Shown here: piece after piece, positions 8,296 through 18,276 of the stretch
Numbering within the stretch: position 1 is the stretch's first letter
How the letters are laid out: each line of letters opens with the position of its first letter
Origin: Bacillus sp. EB01
GTDB taxonomy: Bacteria > Bacillota > Bacilli > Bacillales > Cytobacillaceae
DNA: 64,000 nucleotides
Assembly: GCF_000613125.1 (NCBI RefSeq)
Contig: NZ_HG964497.1
Coordinates: forward strand, 764,236 to 828,235
Reading direction: 5' to 3'
Program-made: the position numbers and the translations under genes
The notes under the pieces: model-generated
Databases searched by the model: none
What the model saw: the letters and a program-made list of their open reading frames with translations, nothing else
Told to the model about the DNA's origin: nothing

Positions 8296-10701
8296 TTGTC
8301 TTACTTGCTCTTGGCGATCGTTTCGCCGTTGTTATTTGCTATTTTCATTCCATTTTTCCATAAGTGGTTCGGACGCGTACATACGGGATGGTTCGTTCTC
8401 CCATTGCCCATCCTATTATTTGCTTATTTCCTTTCCTATCTTCCTCAAACGATGAGCCAAAAAAGGGTAATGGAAACCTTTGAATGGATTCCATCCCTGG
8501 GGATGAATTTCACAGCCAAAGTTGATGGGCTTGGTTTATTATTTGCCCTTTTAATCACAGGGATAGGCGCACTCGTAATCCTTTATTCAATTTACTATTT
8601 AGCTAAAGATAAAGAAAAGCTCAACACTTTCTATGTCTATTTGTTGCTTTTTATGGGAGCAATGCTTGGGGTTGTGTTATCCGATAACTTAATTGTCATG
8701 TATGCTTTCTGGGAGTTGACCAGCTTTTCCTCGTTTCTCTTGATCGGCTACTGGTACGAACGGGAACGGTCCCGGTATGGAGCTCAAAAGTCGATGCTGA
8801 TTACAGTGTTTGGCGGGCTGGCGATGCTTGGCGGGATTATCCTTCTTTATGTGATGACCGGTACATTCAGCATGACCGAAATCATCAGTACTTCGGATGA
8901 AATTTTCAATCATCCTTTATTTGTCCCTGCACTGCTTTGCATTTTGCTTGGCGCTTTTACAAAATCAGCTCAGTTTCCTTTTTACATCTGGCTGCCCGAT
9001 GCCATGGAAGCCCCAACGCCTGTTAGTGCGTATTTGCACTCGGCGACAATGGTTAAGGCGGGGATTTATCTTGTAGCACGGTTCACTCCTGTATTCGGGG
9101 AATCGAGTGTCTGGTTCTGGCTTGTTGGAGGAGTCGGCCTGTTAACGTTAATTTGGGGATCAATTTTTGCGGTAAAGCAAACCGATTTAAAAGCCATTCT
9201 TGCTTTTTCAACAGTGAGCCAGCTCGGGCTGATTATGTCGTTGCTTGGGGTCGGGGCAGCTGCTCTCCATTATGAAGCGTTGGATGACAATATCTACACA
9301 ATAGCGGTTACTGCAGCAATCTTTCATTTAATCAACCATGCTACCTTTAAGGGCAGCCTGTTCATGGCTGCAGGAATTGTTGACCATGAAACAGGCACGA
9401 GGGATATCCGGAAGCTTGGCGGGTTAATGCAGTTTATGCCGGTCACCTTTACAATTTCCGCAATCGGGGCATTCTCAATGGTTGGGCTGCCTCCTTTTAA
9501 TGGATTTTTAAGTAAAGAGATGTTCTTTACGGCCATGGTCCAAGTGAGGGAAATGAATATATTCAACCTGGAAACATGGGGAATTCTATTCCCGGTGCTT
9601 GCCTGGGTGGCAAGTATCTTTACGTTTGTCTACAGCATGATCCTTGTTTTTAAAACGTTCACCGGGAAGTTCCAGCCGGAAAAACTGAGTAATAAGCCGC
9701 ATGAAGCTCCAATTGGGATGTTGATTTCTCCCTTGATCCTAGTAGCTCTTGTTGTCATTTTCGGCCTCTTCCCAAATTTGCTTGCAAGCACTTTGATTTC
9801 TCCAGCAATGTCAGCTGTCCTGCCGGATTTATTGGGTGCGGGGGAAGAGTTCGATGTACATATCTCGTTCTGGCACGGTCCTAACATTGAACTTTTCATG
9901 ACCCTTGGAGTCATCCTGTTAGGCTTCTTCCTTTTCAAAACATATCCAAAGTGGGGAAGGATTTACGGAAAACTTCCGCAAAAGCTTTCACTGAACCGCT
10001 TTTATGATGGTCTAATAGAAAAGGCCCAGAACGGCTCCAACAGGATGACAAGCAGCTATATGACCGGCTCGATTAGATCTTATCTTGTTTATATTTTTGC
10101 ATTTTTTATCTTCATTCTATCTGCGGCTCTCATAAGGGAGAATGCATTTAAACTTGATACGAGCAATGTTTCATCAATCGGAATTTATGAAATGGTCCTT
10201 GTCCTGTTTATCGTGGTTGGATCAATAAGCATTTTGTTTGTTAAATCAAGAATGACTTCAATTATCCTCCTTGGTTCAGTTGGTTATACGGTTTCACTGT
10301 TCTATGTGCTTTTCAGGGCACCGGATTTGGCGTTAACCCAGCTGGTTATCGAAACCATCTCGGTCGCTCTCTTCCTGGTTTGTTTTTATCACCTTCCGAA
10401 ATACCGGAAGCTTGAAACGAGGATGAGATTCAGGCTGACAAATGCGCTTATATCCATTGGGGTTGGGGCAATTGTCACAATTATTGCACTCTCCGCCCAT
10501 AGCAATAAGCTTTTTGATTCAATTTCACAGTATTACGTTGAAAATACGTATGTGGAAGCAGCCGGGAAGAACATGGTCAATGTCATTCTCGTGGACTTCC
10601 GCGGTTTTGATACACTTTTTGAAATAACGGTCCTTGCGATTGCCTCGCTTGGGATATACGGAATGATTAGATTGAAATCGGATAGGGGGAAACAAGGGTG
10701 A
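8296..10701 (+). CDS. mrpA: Na+/H+ antiporter subunit MrpA
   Basis: An 801-aa polytopic protein of the Mrp A type. The N-terminal two-thirds is NuoL-like, with the conserved VMYAFWELTSFSSFLLIGYW and PFYIWLPDAMEAPTPVSAYLHSA segments (cited only in part). The C-terminal part resembles MrpB. It starts at TTG 8296 after AGGAGGG at 8282-8288. It is the largest subunit of the seven-protein complex that exchanges Na+ for H+ and supports alkali and salt tolerance. It is the first gene of the mrpABCDEFG operon, with overlapping or near-touching reading frames throughout. Confidence 0.97.
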   Translation: MSYLLLAIVSPLLFAIFIPFFHKWFGRVHTGWFVLPLPILLFAYFLSYLPQTMSQKRVMETFEWIPSLGMNFTAKVDGLGLLFALLITGIGALVILYSIYYLAKDKEKLNTFYVYLLLFMGAMLGVVLSDNLIVMYAFWELTSFSSFLLIGYWYERERSRYGAQKSMLITVFGGLAMLGGIILLYVMTGTFSMTEIISTSDEIFNHPLFVPALLCILLGAFTKSAQFPFYIWLPDAMEAPTPVSAYLHSATMVKAGIYLVARFTPVFGESSVWFWLVGGVGLLTLIWGSIFAVKQTDLKAILAFSTVSQLGLIMSLLGVGAAALHYEALDDNIYTIAVTAAIFHLINHATFKGSLFMAAGIVDHETGTRDIRKLGGLMQFMPVTFTISAIGAFSMVGLPPFNGFLSKEMFFTAMVQVREMNIFNLETWGILFPVLAWVASIFTFVYSMILVFKTFTGKFQPEKLSNKPHEAPIGMLISPLILVALVVIFGLFPNLLASTLISPAMSAVLPDLLGAGEEFDVHISFWHGPNIELFMTLGVILLGFFLFKTYPKWGRIYGKLPQKLSLNRFYDGLIEKAQNGSNRMTSSYMTGSIRSYLVYIFAFFIFILSAALIRENAFKLDTSNVSSIGIYEMVLVLFIVVGSISILFVKSRMTSIILLGSVGYTVSLFYVLFRAPDLALTQLVIETISVALFLVCFYHLPKYRKLETRMRFRLTNALISIGVGAIVTIIALSAHSNKLFDSISQYYVENTYVEAAGKNMVNVILVDFRGFDTLFEITVLAIASLGIYGMIRLKSDRGKQG

Positions 10702-11123
10702 GAAAAGTTAATAATATTATTCTTGAAACGTCCCTTAAAGTGTTGCTCTTTATCATCGCCCTATATTCGGTTTATATTTTCACTGCGGGCCACTACTATC
10801 CTGGGGGCGGCTTTATCGGCGGCTTGATGACTTCGGGGGCGATTGTTCTCCTGTTAATCACGTATGATATTGAGACAGTTGCGAAAATCCTGCCCATCAA
10901 TTATCGGTTTCTCACGGCTATTGGGTTATTGATTGCGATAGCAACAAGCGCCGGAGCAATGCTGTTTAATGTACCTTTTTTAACCCACGTTTTTACAGAT
11001 GTTCATCTCCCGGTGATTGGGGAACTATCCCTCCATACCGCAACACTGTTTGACCTGGGTGTCTATTTTGTTGTTATCGGTGTGACGATGACCATTATTC
11101 AAACAATAGGGGGGGATGAATAA
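10698..11123 (+). CDS. mrpB: Na+/H+ antiporter subunit MrpB
   Basis: 141 aa, four membrane helices, with [16 protein letters not shown], the MrpB/MnhB signature. The GTG start at 10698 overlaps the mrpA stop by four bases, so translation is coupled. It is a structural part of the Mrp complex. Confidence 0.95.
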   Translation: MRKVNNIILETSLKVLLFIIALYSVYIFTAGHYYPGGGFIGGLMTSGAIVLLLITYDIETVAKILPINYRFLTAIGLLIAIATSAGAMLFNVPFLTHVFTDVHLPVIGELSLHTATLFDLGVYFVVIGVTMTIIQTIGGDE

Positions 11124-11464
11124 TGGAGATTTTAATGGCTTTTGTCATAGGAATTTTATTTATGACCGCTACGTATTTAATGCTGTCAAGAAGCTTGCTG
11201 CGCATTATCATCGGAACAGGACTGCTCAGCCATGGAGCCCATCTGCTTATTTTAACAATGGGCGGGCTGAAGAGGGGAGCAGCTCCAATCCTAAGGGACA
11301 ATATTACCATCTATACAGATCCACTCCCGCAGGCTCTGATTTTAACGGCTATTGTTATCTCTTTCGGGGTAACAGCCTTTTTCCTGGTTCTGGCCTATCG
11401 ATCCTATAAAGAGCTGGGGACCGATAATGTGGAAGAAATGAGAGGATCCAAGCTAAATGACTAA
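11123..11464 (+). CDS. mrpC: Na+/H+ antiporter subunit MrpC
   Basis: 113 aa, NuoK-like, three membrane helices, with [16 protein letters not shown] and [14 protein letters not shown] motifs. The ATG shares a base with the mrpB stop (TAATG). It is a channel-forming subunit of the Mrp complex. Confidence 0.95.
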   Translation: MEILMAFVIGILFMTATYLMLSRSLLRIIIGTGLLSHGAHLLILTMGGLKRGAAPILRDNITIYTDPLPQALILTAIVISFGVTAFFLVLAYRSYKELGTDNVEEMRGSKLND

Positions 11465-12944
11465 TTTAATTCTTTTACCGATATTAATACCTTTACTCAC
11501 AGGGGCAATATTAATCTTTTTTAGAAAAAATAAAATCTTTCAACGTGCGCTGGCAACGTTATCAGCTGTTGCCGGGATCATTGTTTCCTTTATTATTGTT
11601 CAAAAAGTCCGCTTTGATGGAGTTCAATCACTCAATATCAGCAGCTGGGATGCACCTTTCGGAATAACGATCGTCTCCGATATGCTCTCCGCGCTGCTTG
11701 TGTTCACCACAAGTATCATCGCATTCGCATGTTTGCTTTATTCTTTTTTTTCAATAGGGGAAAAAAGAGAAAATCATTACTTTTATGCGGTTTTTAACTT
11801 CTTATTAGTCGGGATCAACGGGGCCTTTACAACTGGGGATATTTTCAACCTTTTTGTCTTCTTTGAAGTGATGCTCATGTCCTCATATGTTTTGCTAGTG
11901 CTTGGCGGAACAAAGATTCAGTTAGGTGAAACGATTAAATATTTGCTCGTCAATATTATTTCTTCGGCCTTATTTGTTATTGCTGTCGCCTATTTGTATT
12001 CCGTAGTCGGAACACTGAACATGGCTCATATCTCCACAAGGATCAGTGAGATTAGCGCAAACGGGATGCCGGGTATTTTGACTGTCATTGCGGTTTTGTT
12101 TTTAATTGTATTCGGTCTAAAAGGGGCAATCTTTCCGCTTTACTTCTGGATGCCAGGATCCTATTATGCGCCTCCGGCAGCGGTTCTTGCTCTGTTTGGG
12201 GCATTGCTGACAAAAGTTGGCGTATATGCGATTACGAGAACCTATACCCTTCTTTTTCACCATGATGGCTTCCTTTTCCAGCTGTTGGCAGTATTGGCGA
12301 TTTTATCTGTTGTTGTTGGAGTAATAGGGGCAATTGCTTATTGGGATATAAAGTATATTGTCATTTACAACATCATTGTAGCAGTCGGTGTGATTTTATA
12401 CGGCGTTTCCGTTATGAATCCTGCTGCTTTGACAGGGTCAATCTATTATTTGATTCATGACATGATCATTAAAGCAGCTTTGTTCCTGCTCGTTGGCATT
12501 ATGATTGCGATAACCGGGACAAGCAATCTGAAAAAAATCAGCGGGCTGATCAGCCGGTATCCAGGCCTTAGCTGGACATTTTTCATTGCCGCATTGTCAC
12601 TGGCAGGCATTCCTCCATTGAGCGGGTTCCTTGGTAAGTTCCTGATCATTCAAGGCGGTGTTCAGGGGGAGAGTTATATCGCTGCCGGCCTCGTATTAAT
12701 GTCTAGCCTTCTTGTCCTGTTTTCGGTAATGAAAATTTTTATAAATGGCTTTTGGGGGAAGGGACGGACATATGAAGGGGAGGAAAAGGCTCCTGTCAGA
12801 TGGCTTCTCATTTCTCCGGCCATACTCGTGGTTTTGTCCGCCGTTTACGGCATAGGCTCGGAGTCCTTCTTGCCGTATATTAACCTGGCAGCTGAAACGT
12901 TATTGGACCCAAGTGTCTATATTGAAGCTGTCTTAAAGGAGTGA
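11457..12944 (+). CDS. mrpD: Na+/H+ antiporter subunit MrpD
   Basis: 495 aa, NuoN/NuoM-like, about fourteen helices. It has [20 protein letters not shown] with the conserved membrane glutamate and, near the middle, [19 protein letters not shown]. The start overlaps mrpC by eight bases. MrpA and MrpD are the two antiporter-like subunits of the complex. Confidence 0.96.
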   Translation: MTNLILLPILIPLLTGAILIFFRKNKIFQRALATLSAVAGIIVSFIIVQKVRFDGVQSLNISSWDAPFGITIVSDMLSALLVFTTSIIAFACLLYSFFSIGEKRENHYFYAVFNFLLVGINGAFTTGDIFNLFVFFEVMLMSSYVLLVLGGTKIQLGETIKYLLVNIISSALFVIAVAYLYSVVGTLNMAHISTRISEISANGMPGILTVIAVLFLIVFGLKGAIFPLYFWMPGSYYAPPAAVLALFGALLTKVGVYAITRTYTLLFHHDGFLFQLLAVLAILSVVVGVIGAIAYWDIKYIVIYNIIVAVGVILYGVSVMNPAALTGSIYYLIHDMIIKAALFLLVGIMIAITGTSNLKKISGLISRYPGLSWTFFIAALSLAGIPPLSGFLGKFLIIQGGVQGESYIAAGLVLMSSLLVLFSVMKIFINGFWGKGRTYEGEEKAPVRWLLISPAILVVLSAVYGIGSESFLPYINLAAETLLDPSVYIEAVLKE

Positions 12945-12950
12945 TTTAGG

Positions 12951-13427
12951 TTGTCCCTTCAAATTTTATTAAATGTCGTCCTAGCTTTCCTATGGATGTT
13001 TATCAAGGTTTCGTATGGCCCTATTGATTTTATAAAAGGATATATATTTGGATTGCTTGTCATATTTGTGCTTAGGCGCTATTTCCAGACACGCTTCTAT
13101 GTTTATAGAATTTGGTCGTTTGTAAAGCTGACGCTCATCTTTTTCAAGGAGCTTCTGTTATCCAATATTGCAATCATCAAAATTGTACTGAAGCCCAAAT
13201 TGGATATGCGGCCAGGCATTTTTGCCCTTCAAACCGATTTAACGAAAGACTGGCAGATTTTGCTCTTGTCTAGCTTGATTACCTTGACACCTGGTACACT
13301 GGTCATTTCAGTTTCCGATGATAATAAAATCCTATTTGTCCATGCGATGAATTTAGGGGAAATCGAAACTGAAATTAATAATATAAAAAATACATTTGAA
13401 CGTGCTATTTTGGAGGTGAGCGGCTAA
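12951..13427 (+). CDS. mrpE: Na+/H+ antiporter subunit MrpE
   Basis: 158 aa with two N-terminal hydrophobic segments and the conserved SSLITLTPGTLVISVSDD region of MrpE. The TTG start at 12951 follows AAGGAG. It is a small accessory subunit of the Mrp complex. Confidence 0.94.
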   Translation: MSLQILLNVVLAFLWMFIKVSYGPIDFIKGYIFGLLVIFVLRRYFQTRFYVYRIWSFVKLTLIFFKELLLSNIAIIKIVLKPKLDMRPGIFALQTDLTKDWQILLLSSLITLTPGTLVISVSDDNKILFVHAMNLGEIETEINNIKNTFERAILEVSG

Positions 13428-13711
13428 TGCTTGAAATAATTGTACGGATTGCTTTATTATGCTGTTCACTCTCTATGCTGGGGCTCATCTACCGTGTCAT
13501 TAAAGGGCCCTCAACCGCAGACAGGGTTATTGCCCTGGATTCAATTGGCGTTAATCTTGTCGCGATAACCGCGCTGTTTTCAATTGTCCACAAATCGACT
13601 GCCTTTCTGGATATCATCCTTCTGATCGGGATCCTGGCCTTTATCGGGACGGTAGCCTTTGCTAAATATTTGGAAAGAGGGGAGATTATCGAAAATGAGC
13701 CTAATCGTTAA
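13427..13711 (+). CDS. mrpF: Na+/H+ antiporter subunit MrpF
   Basis: 94 aa, three helices, with the MrpF hallmark [20 protein letters not shown]. The ATG overlaps the mrpE stop (TAATG). It ends inside the start of mrpG. Confidence 0.95.
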   Translation: MLEIIVRIALLCCSLSMLGLIYRVIKGPSTADRVIALDSIGVNLVAITALFSIVHKSTAFLDIILLIGILAFIGTVAFAKYLERGEIIENEPNR

Positions 13712-14057
13712 TTTCTTAATCGGTTTCTTCATTTTGGCCGGCGCCTTTCTATGTCTTATTGCTACGTTCGGCGTGATTAGGCTTCCAGACGTGTATACAC
13801 GGAACCATGCCGCATCCAAAGCTACGACTTTAGGAGTCATGTTCATTCTAGTAGGAACATTTATTTACTTTTACTCCTTCCTTGATCATTTTAATTCAAG
13901 GCTGATACTAGGCTTTGTCTTCCTCTTCATGACTTCGCCGATATCAGGACACTTGATTAACCGATCTGCTTACAACTCCGGGGTGAAGCTTTGGGATAGA
14001 AGTGTCAGAGATGACCTGAAGACATATAACGAGGCAAAAGAGAAAAATCGGTTCTAA
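13695..14057 (+). CDS. mrpG: Na+/H+ antiporter subunit MrpG
   Basis: 120 aa, three helices, with [18 protein letters not shown], the MrpG signature. The frame extends upstream, but ATG 13695 has AGAGGGGAG ahead of it and overlaps mrpF by 17 bases. It is the last gene of the operon and is followed by a shared terminator. Confidence 0.95.
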   Translation: MSLIVNFLIGFFILAGAFLCLIATFGVIRLPDVYTRNHAASKATTLGVMFILVGTFIYFYSFLDHFNSRLILGFVFLFMTSPISGHLINRSAYNSGVKLWDRSVRDDLKTYNEAKEKNRF

Positions 14058-14060
14058 CTA

Positions 14061-14098
14061 AAAGAAGCATAACTCCTTCAATAGGGTTATGCTTCTTT
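14061..14098. terminator. Bidirectional terminator, mrp operon and DUF421 gene
   Basis: 13-bp perfect stem AAAGAAGCATAAC (14061-14073) with its complement at 14086-14098, between convergent genes. Confidence 0.85.
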
Positions 14099-14100
14099 GC

Positions 14101-14784
14101 CTAATTGTCATAAAGGTCAACGGTTAATTTGCCAGCAGAATCCACTTGAGCCATAAAGACTTTATCGACCGACAAACCTTGTTTCTCGAGCTCCATTTTG
14201 AGCCATAAAGGAGACCGTTTTGCGGCAGCAAGGGAATCATATAATATTTTTCCATCCATTATAACAGTCTGAGTTACTCTCTCATTTTTAACGTTAAGAT
14301 TTAAATCTTTCGCGGTTAACGGCTGGTTTTCTTTTTTCAAAAATACACTTAAATCACCGGTCGGCTCTAGAACGGCAAATTCCACCTCAGAAACGTTAAA
14401 CACATTTTTTTTCCTAAGCAATGTGTTTAAATCATCAATCGTGTAAAGTTCCTTTTTTAAATTTCCTTCTAATATATTTCCGTTTTCTATAAATACAGTT
14501 GCTTTGCCTTCAGTGAAATCCCGGAATTTTTTATTTTTTAGAGAGATATAGTCGACTAAATATGTAACTGCAAAAAAAATCAAGATCGCTACTACTCCAT
14601 GCCATAAGTTTCTCTCAAGGCCCATAATGACTTCAGCTGCAATACTCCCAATCGTAATTCCGGATACATACTCAAAAAAAGAAATTTGGGAAAGCTGCTT
14701 TTTACCGAGTAATTTGGTCATTAAAAACAGAACAGCTAAAAATAAAAGAGAACGAATCGTTATATCAAACCAGTTGCTGTCCAC
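14101..14784 (-). CDS. DUF421 membrane protein (YetF/YrbG type)
   Basis: 227 aa. There are three N-terminal membrane helices with MTKLLGKKQLSQISFFEYV and ISLKNKKFRDFTEGKATVFI, both typical of DUF421. Two small soluble repeats follow. In Bacillus these proteins (YetF, YdfS and relatives) are found in spores or the cell envelope, with no known reaction. GTG start at 14784 after GAGGTG. It is a single gene, convergent with mrp. Confidence 0.88.
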   Translation of the reverse strand: MDSNWFDITIRSLLFLAVLFLMTKLLGKKQLSQISFFEYVSGITIGSIAAEVIMGLERNLWHGVVAILIFFAVTYLVDYISLKNKKFRDFTEGKATVFIENGNILEGNLKKELYTIDDLNTLLRKKNVFNVSEVEFAVLEPTGDLSVFLKKENQPLTAKDLNLNVKNERVTQTVIMDGKILYDSLAAAKRSPLWLKMELEKQGLSVDKVFMAQVDSAGKLTVDLYDN

Positions 14785-14941
14785 TTAAACACCTCGATAG
14801 GTTTGGCTTATAAAATAGCAGTAGTAGCCGTATCAAAACACAATATAAGCTTATTTTGCGGAATCGCTCCATAAAAACTTGTGGAAAATAAAGCTAGTCA
14901 TGGAAGGAAGGCAAAAAGATGACCTTTCTAAAAGCGGGAAA

Positions 14942-14977
14942 ACAAAAAGCACAACCCTGCCAAAAGCAAGGCTGTGC
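14942..14977 (-). terminator. Terminator of the guaD-ankyrin operon
   Basis: On the minus strand GCACAGCC pairs with GGTTGTGC and is followed by TTTTTGTTTT, just past the ankyrin gene stop. Confidence 0.75.
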
Positions 14978-14981
14978 CTTC

Positions 14982-15707
14982 TTAGTTTGCACCAGCATCC
15001 ATTAAAATTTGTTCAATTTCCTTAAATCCTCTTTCGCGCACATGCTGCAAAGGGGTAACATTATTGCCGTCCGGAATATTCACATCGGCCCCATGTTCAA
15101 TTAACAGCTTAATGGTTTGCTGTTGTTTTTTGCCGCCATCATTTAGAATAATAGCTTCAAGCAAGGCAGTCCAGCCAAGATTGTTGATATGATTCACATC
15201 AACATCAGTCTTTGTTAAAAGTTCTTTCACTACTTCGGTATATCCATGTTCTGAAGCAGGGATTAAGGCGGTTCCTCCGTAACGGTTCGTAATGGCCGGA
15301 TCGGCTCCAGCCTGAATGGTTAACTTTAAAATATCAAGATATCCCTCAGAACCTGCATACAGAAATGGATTGTTTTTCATATCATCCTGTTTGTTGACGT
15401 CTGCTCCTGCTTCAATTAATACTTTCGCCGTTTCAACATCGTTATTATAGGCTGCAATCATCGTAGGGGTTTGCCCCTGCTCATTTTGCACATTTATATT
15501 GGCTCCCGCCTCAATTAACATCTCAACGGTTTCTGTTTCCTGGTTTTCAGCAGCTTGAATCAGTTGAGTATCGATTTCATTTGTCATATGATTCTTCTTC
15601 TCCTCTGCCGATTGGTTTTCGTTCGAAGAGACACATCCTATAAGCAACAGAATGCAACATAACAGAAGTGAGGCCAACTTTATGTTCGGAAAAAAGCCCT
15701 TGTCCAT
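14982..15707 (-). CDS. Ankyrin-repeat lipoprotein
   Basis: About 241 aa. A signal peptide ends in lipobox LLIGC (Cys25), followed by an acidic linker and then five or six ankyrin repeats of about 33 residues (for example DTQLIQAAENQETETVEMLI, then GANINVQNEQGQTPTMIAA). Ankyrin stacks bind other proteins; the partner is unknown. It would be anchored on the outer face of the membrane. The ATG at 15707 shares a base with the guanine deaminase stop, so the two are translationally coupled; a start seven codons earlier is less likely. Confidence 0.85.
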   Translation of the reverse strand: MDKGFFPNIKLASLLLCCILLLIGCVSSNENQSAEEKKNHMTNEIDTQLIQAAENQETETVEMLIEAGANINVQNEQGQTPTMIAAYNNDVETAKVLIEAGADVNKQDDMKNNPFLYAGSEGYLDILKLTIQAGADPAITNRYGGTALIPASEHGYTEVVKELLTKTDVDVNHINNLGWTALLEAIILNDGGKKQQQTIKLLIEHGADVNIPDGNNVTPLQHVRERGFKEIEQILMDAGAN

Positions 15708-16174
15708 TAAGAGTTTTGCTCTTTCCAAAGGGCAAACGGATTGTTGACTTGTGGGTCCTTGTCCAATCTCTTCAATCTAATGTCCCTTTCTTCAATCGGG
15801 AGGGCAATTTGCTGATAAACATACTGTGTTCCCAGGCCAACTTCTTCCTCTTCCTCCGCCGTAAACGCATAGTAAACATGTTGAAGATTAGCCCAATAAA
15901 TTGCGCTTAGGCACATCGGGCATGGTTCTCCGCTTGCGTACAGCTTGCAGCCAGAAAGGTCGGTAGTGCCCAGAGCGGTGCACGCTTCCCTAATAGCGAG
16001 CAACTCGGCATGTGCGGTTGGATCATGAGTTTTTAGAACTTCGTTTACCCCAGTTGCAACCACCTCTCCATCTTTAACGATGACAGCCCCGAACGGTTTT
16101 CCCTTTTTGTTCTTCGTGTTATCGTAAGCCAGGTTAATTGCCAGCTGCATGAAATCTTGGTGAGACACTTTCAA
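15707..16174 (-). CDS. guaD: Guanine deaminase
   Basis: A 155-aa protein of the cytidine-deaminase fold. Zinc and catalytic motif HAE is in DPTAHAELLAIREAC (about residues 52-66), and the second zinc motif is EPCPMCLSAIYWA. Length and motifs fit B. subtilis GuaD, which converts guanine to xanthine and ammonia for purine salvage or nitrogen release. It lies upstream of and overlaps an ankyrin lipoprotein, an unusual partner. A related tRNA adenosine deaminase is less likely, given the length and the DPTAHAE context. Confidence 0.88.
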   Translation of the reverse strand: MKVSHQDFMQLAINLAYDNTKNKKGKPFGAVIVKDGEVVATGVNEVLKTHDPTAHAELLAIREACTALGTTDLSGCKLYASGEPCPMCLSAIYWANLQHVYYAFTAEEEEEVGLGTQYVYQQIALPIEERDIRLKRLDKDPQVNNPFALWKEQNS

Positions 16175-16318
16175 AACACTCCTTTACCAACTCGTTACCG
16201 TTACTTAACCATGCTGCACAAAGCTTTTCAAGTGATTAAGCTCTCTTTGGTATCTTGGAGGAAAAATAGTCAATTATGGACCGCGGCACTAACCTGGCAG
16301 GCTCAAATTGTACATGAA

Positions 16319-16572
16319 CACCCATTTCAAGGACATTTCCCAGATGCAAAATGTACTCGAAAGTCTATTTCAAGGACATTTCCCTATCCAGGCAGGTACA
16401 AAATGTACTCGAAATTCTTTTTCAAGGACATTTTACCTGTCCGGCGGCACCGAAATGTACTCGAAACCCCATTTCAAGGACATTTCATCTGTCGTGCTGC
16501 ATCGAAATGTACTCGAAATTCTCTTTCAAGGATATTTCGATATCCGGGGTGAACCAAATTGTACTCCAAATA
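16319..16572 (+). repeat. 52-bp-period dyad repeats, family A, cluster 1
   Basis: Five imperfect tandem copies. AATGTACTCGAAA (or a close variant) begins at 16349, 16402, 16454, 16506 and 16557, spacings of 53, 52, 52 and 51. Each is followed after about six bases by TTTCAAGGACATT, which is the near-complement of the first arm (11 of 13), so every unit can fold into a hairpin. The same family recurs at 50.2 kb and, inverted, at 56.1-56.3 kb. It fills most of the gap between guaD and hmp. Confidence 0.9.
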
Positions 16573-16753
16573 TACTTTTTCTAAAAAAGCGCCTTAATAT
16601 GAGGAAGGATCCTGACAGGCAAAGGGCACCTGTACCAAGCAATTAATAGCTGCCCTTAGTAAAATCACAAAAAGCTTAGTTTAATTTATGTAGCCTGAAA
16701 TAGTAAAGCAAGTCAAAGAAGCAAATGAGTAAAATTATTTAAATATATCAATC

Positions 16754-16803
16754 TGTGATCTAAATCACTGCCTTAAAGTGAATTTTTATATATTATCACT
16801 ATG
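16754..16803 (+). promoter_or_regulatory. FNR-type site and promoter of hmp
   Basis: TGTGATCTAAATCACT at 16754-16769 matches the Fnr/Crp half-site pattern TGTGA-N6-TCACA. A -10 like TATTAT lies at 16791-16796, placing the site near -41.5, the class II activation position. Family knowledge: hmp genes in Bacilli respond to oxygen limitation and nitrosative stress. Direct Fnr control here is inference. Confidence 0.5.
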
Positions 16804-16839
16804 TGAATAGTAATAATTACTTAAAGGGGAGTGCTCGTT

Positions 16840-18048
16840 TTGTTAGACCAAAAAACGATTGAGATTATTAAATCCACAGTTCCTGTTCTTGAGGTCCATG
16901 GGGAAGCAATCACCACAAAATTTTATCAAATGATGTTTACAGATCACCCTGAATTACTGAATATTTTTAACCATGCTAACCAGAAACAAAACCGCCAGCA
17001 AAAGGCGCTTGCAGCTACAGTATATGCAGCGGCAAAATATATCGATAACCTGGAGGCCATCATCCCTGTTGTAAAGCAAATCGGCCATAAGCATAGAAGT
17101 CTTGGCATTAAACCAGAACATTATCCTATCGTAGGAAAATATCTATTACTGGCAATCAAGGATGTTTTAGGAGAAGCTGCTACCGATGAAATTATCAATG
17201 CATGGGCCGAAGCTTATGGAGTGATTGCAGATGCATTCATTAGCGTCGAAGCAGAAATGTATGATGAGGCATCCAGCCAAAAAGGCGGCTGGGCCGGTTT
17301 CCGGAATTTCATTGTGGAGCGCAAGGTGAAAGAAAGTGATGTTATTACTTCCTTCTATCTAAAACCACAGGATGGAAAAGACATCGCCTCCTACCAGGCG
17401 GGACAATATATCAGCGTCAAGCTCGAGATTGCTGGTGAAGAATTCACCCATATGCGCCAATACAGCCTTTCCGACTCGCCGGGAAAAGAATATTACCGAA
17501 TCAGTGTAAAGCGTGAGGCAGGGACCTCCAATCCAGATGGTATGGTGTCAAATTATCTTCATGAAACAGTCGAAGAAGGGGATATCCTTCCTATTAGTGC
17601 TCCGGCTGGCGACTTTGTCCTAAATACGGAAAAAGAGAACCCGGTCGTTTTGCTTAGCGGCGGTGTTGGTCTCACTCCAATGGTCAGTATGCTTAAAACC
17701 GTTTCGGAAGTTCAGCCTGAGAGAAACGTTACATTTATCCATGCGGCTCAAAATGGCAAATTGCATGCGCTAAGGAATGAGGTAGAAGCTTTATCTGAAA
17801 AGGAAAACATTAGATCATATGTTTTCTATGATTCACCAACCGAGGATGACAGAAACGAAAACAAGTTCGACGTAGAAGGCTATGTAACCCGTGAATGGCT
17901 GGAAAAGAATGTTCCTGTCAGCGAGGCAGACTTCTATTTCTGCGGACCTGTACCGTTTATGAGAGCAATCAATAGCGCTCTGAAGGAAATCGGTGTAAGT
18001 GACGACAGAATTCATTTCGAGTTTTTCGGGCCAAAAGGAAACTTGTGA
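16840..18048 (+). CDS. hmp: Flavohaemoglobin, nitric oxide dioxygenase
   Basis: 402 aa. The N-terminal globin domain (about 1-138) contains IIPVVKQIGHKHRSLGI with the proximal haem histidine. The FAD domain has MRQYSLSDSPG, and the NAD(P)H domain has VLLSGGVGLTPMVSML near residue 275. The C-terminus is FEFFGPKG. It oxidises NO to nitrate with O2 and NAD(P)H in the cytoplasm. An open frame begins at GTG 16831, but TTG 16840 (reading MLDQKTIEIIKS as in B. subtilis Hmp) has AAAGGGGAG at proper spacing. It is a single gene with its own terminator. Confidence 0.96.
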   Translation: MLDQKTIEIIKSTVPVLEVHGEAITTKFYQMMFTDHPELLNIFNHANQKQNRQQKALAATVYAAAKYIDNLEAIIPVVKQIGHKHRSLGIKPEHYPIVGKYLLLAIKDVLGEAATDEIINAWAEAYGVIADAFISVEAEMYDEASSQKGGWAGFRNFIVERKVKESDVITSFYLKPQDGKDIASYQAGQYISVKLEIAGEEFTHMRQYSLSDSPGKEYYRISVKREAGTSNPDGMVSNYLHETVEEGDILPISAPAGDFVLNTEKENPVVLLSGGVGLTPMVSMLKTVSEVQPERNVTFIHAAQNGKLHALRNEVEALSEKENIRSYVFYDSPTEDDRNENKFDVEGYVTREWLEKNVPVSEADFYFCGPVPFMRAINSALKEIGVSDDRIHFEFFGPKGNL

Positions 18049-18066
18049 GCGAGACATATACTTAGC

Positions 18067-18102
18067 AAAACGGTCCAGAGGTGATGTCCTCTGGACCGTT
18101 TT
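18067..18102 (+). terminator. Terminator of hmp
   Basis: 14-bp perfect stem AAAACGGTCCAGAG (18067-18080) with CTCTGGACCGTTTT (18089-18102). Confidence 0.88.
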
Positions 18103-18157
18103 AATTTTCATCTGCAAATTTTCCTCAAATAAATTTAGTGGGATAATTATAAACAAT

Positions 18158-18217
18158 TTATCCACAAGAAGTTATTTTGTGGATTAATTAACTCTCCAAA
18201 AAGATCAATTCTCCACA
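18158..18217. promoter_or_regulatory. Possible DnaA-box cluster
   Basis: Exact consensus TTATCCACA at 18158-18166, one-mismatch TAATCCACA on the minus strand at 18178-18186, and TTCTCCACA at 18209-18217, all within 60 bases between hmp and the small heptad ORF. Three boxes in one short intergenic space is more than expected by chance in AT-rich DNA, but small numbers make this a lead only. Confidence 0.4.
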
Positions 18218-18276
18218 AAAACCTGGTTAGGTTGTTGATAGGGGTACGTTAACGACCTAAACACGGAGGTAGCTAA

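Noticed and set aside
16157-16646. Open frames of 77-131 codons across the family A cluster, in several phases at once
   Set aside because: They arise because the repeat lacks stops in several frames; no ribosome binding site or family character. The same holds for the frames at 56041-56468.
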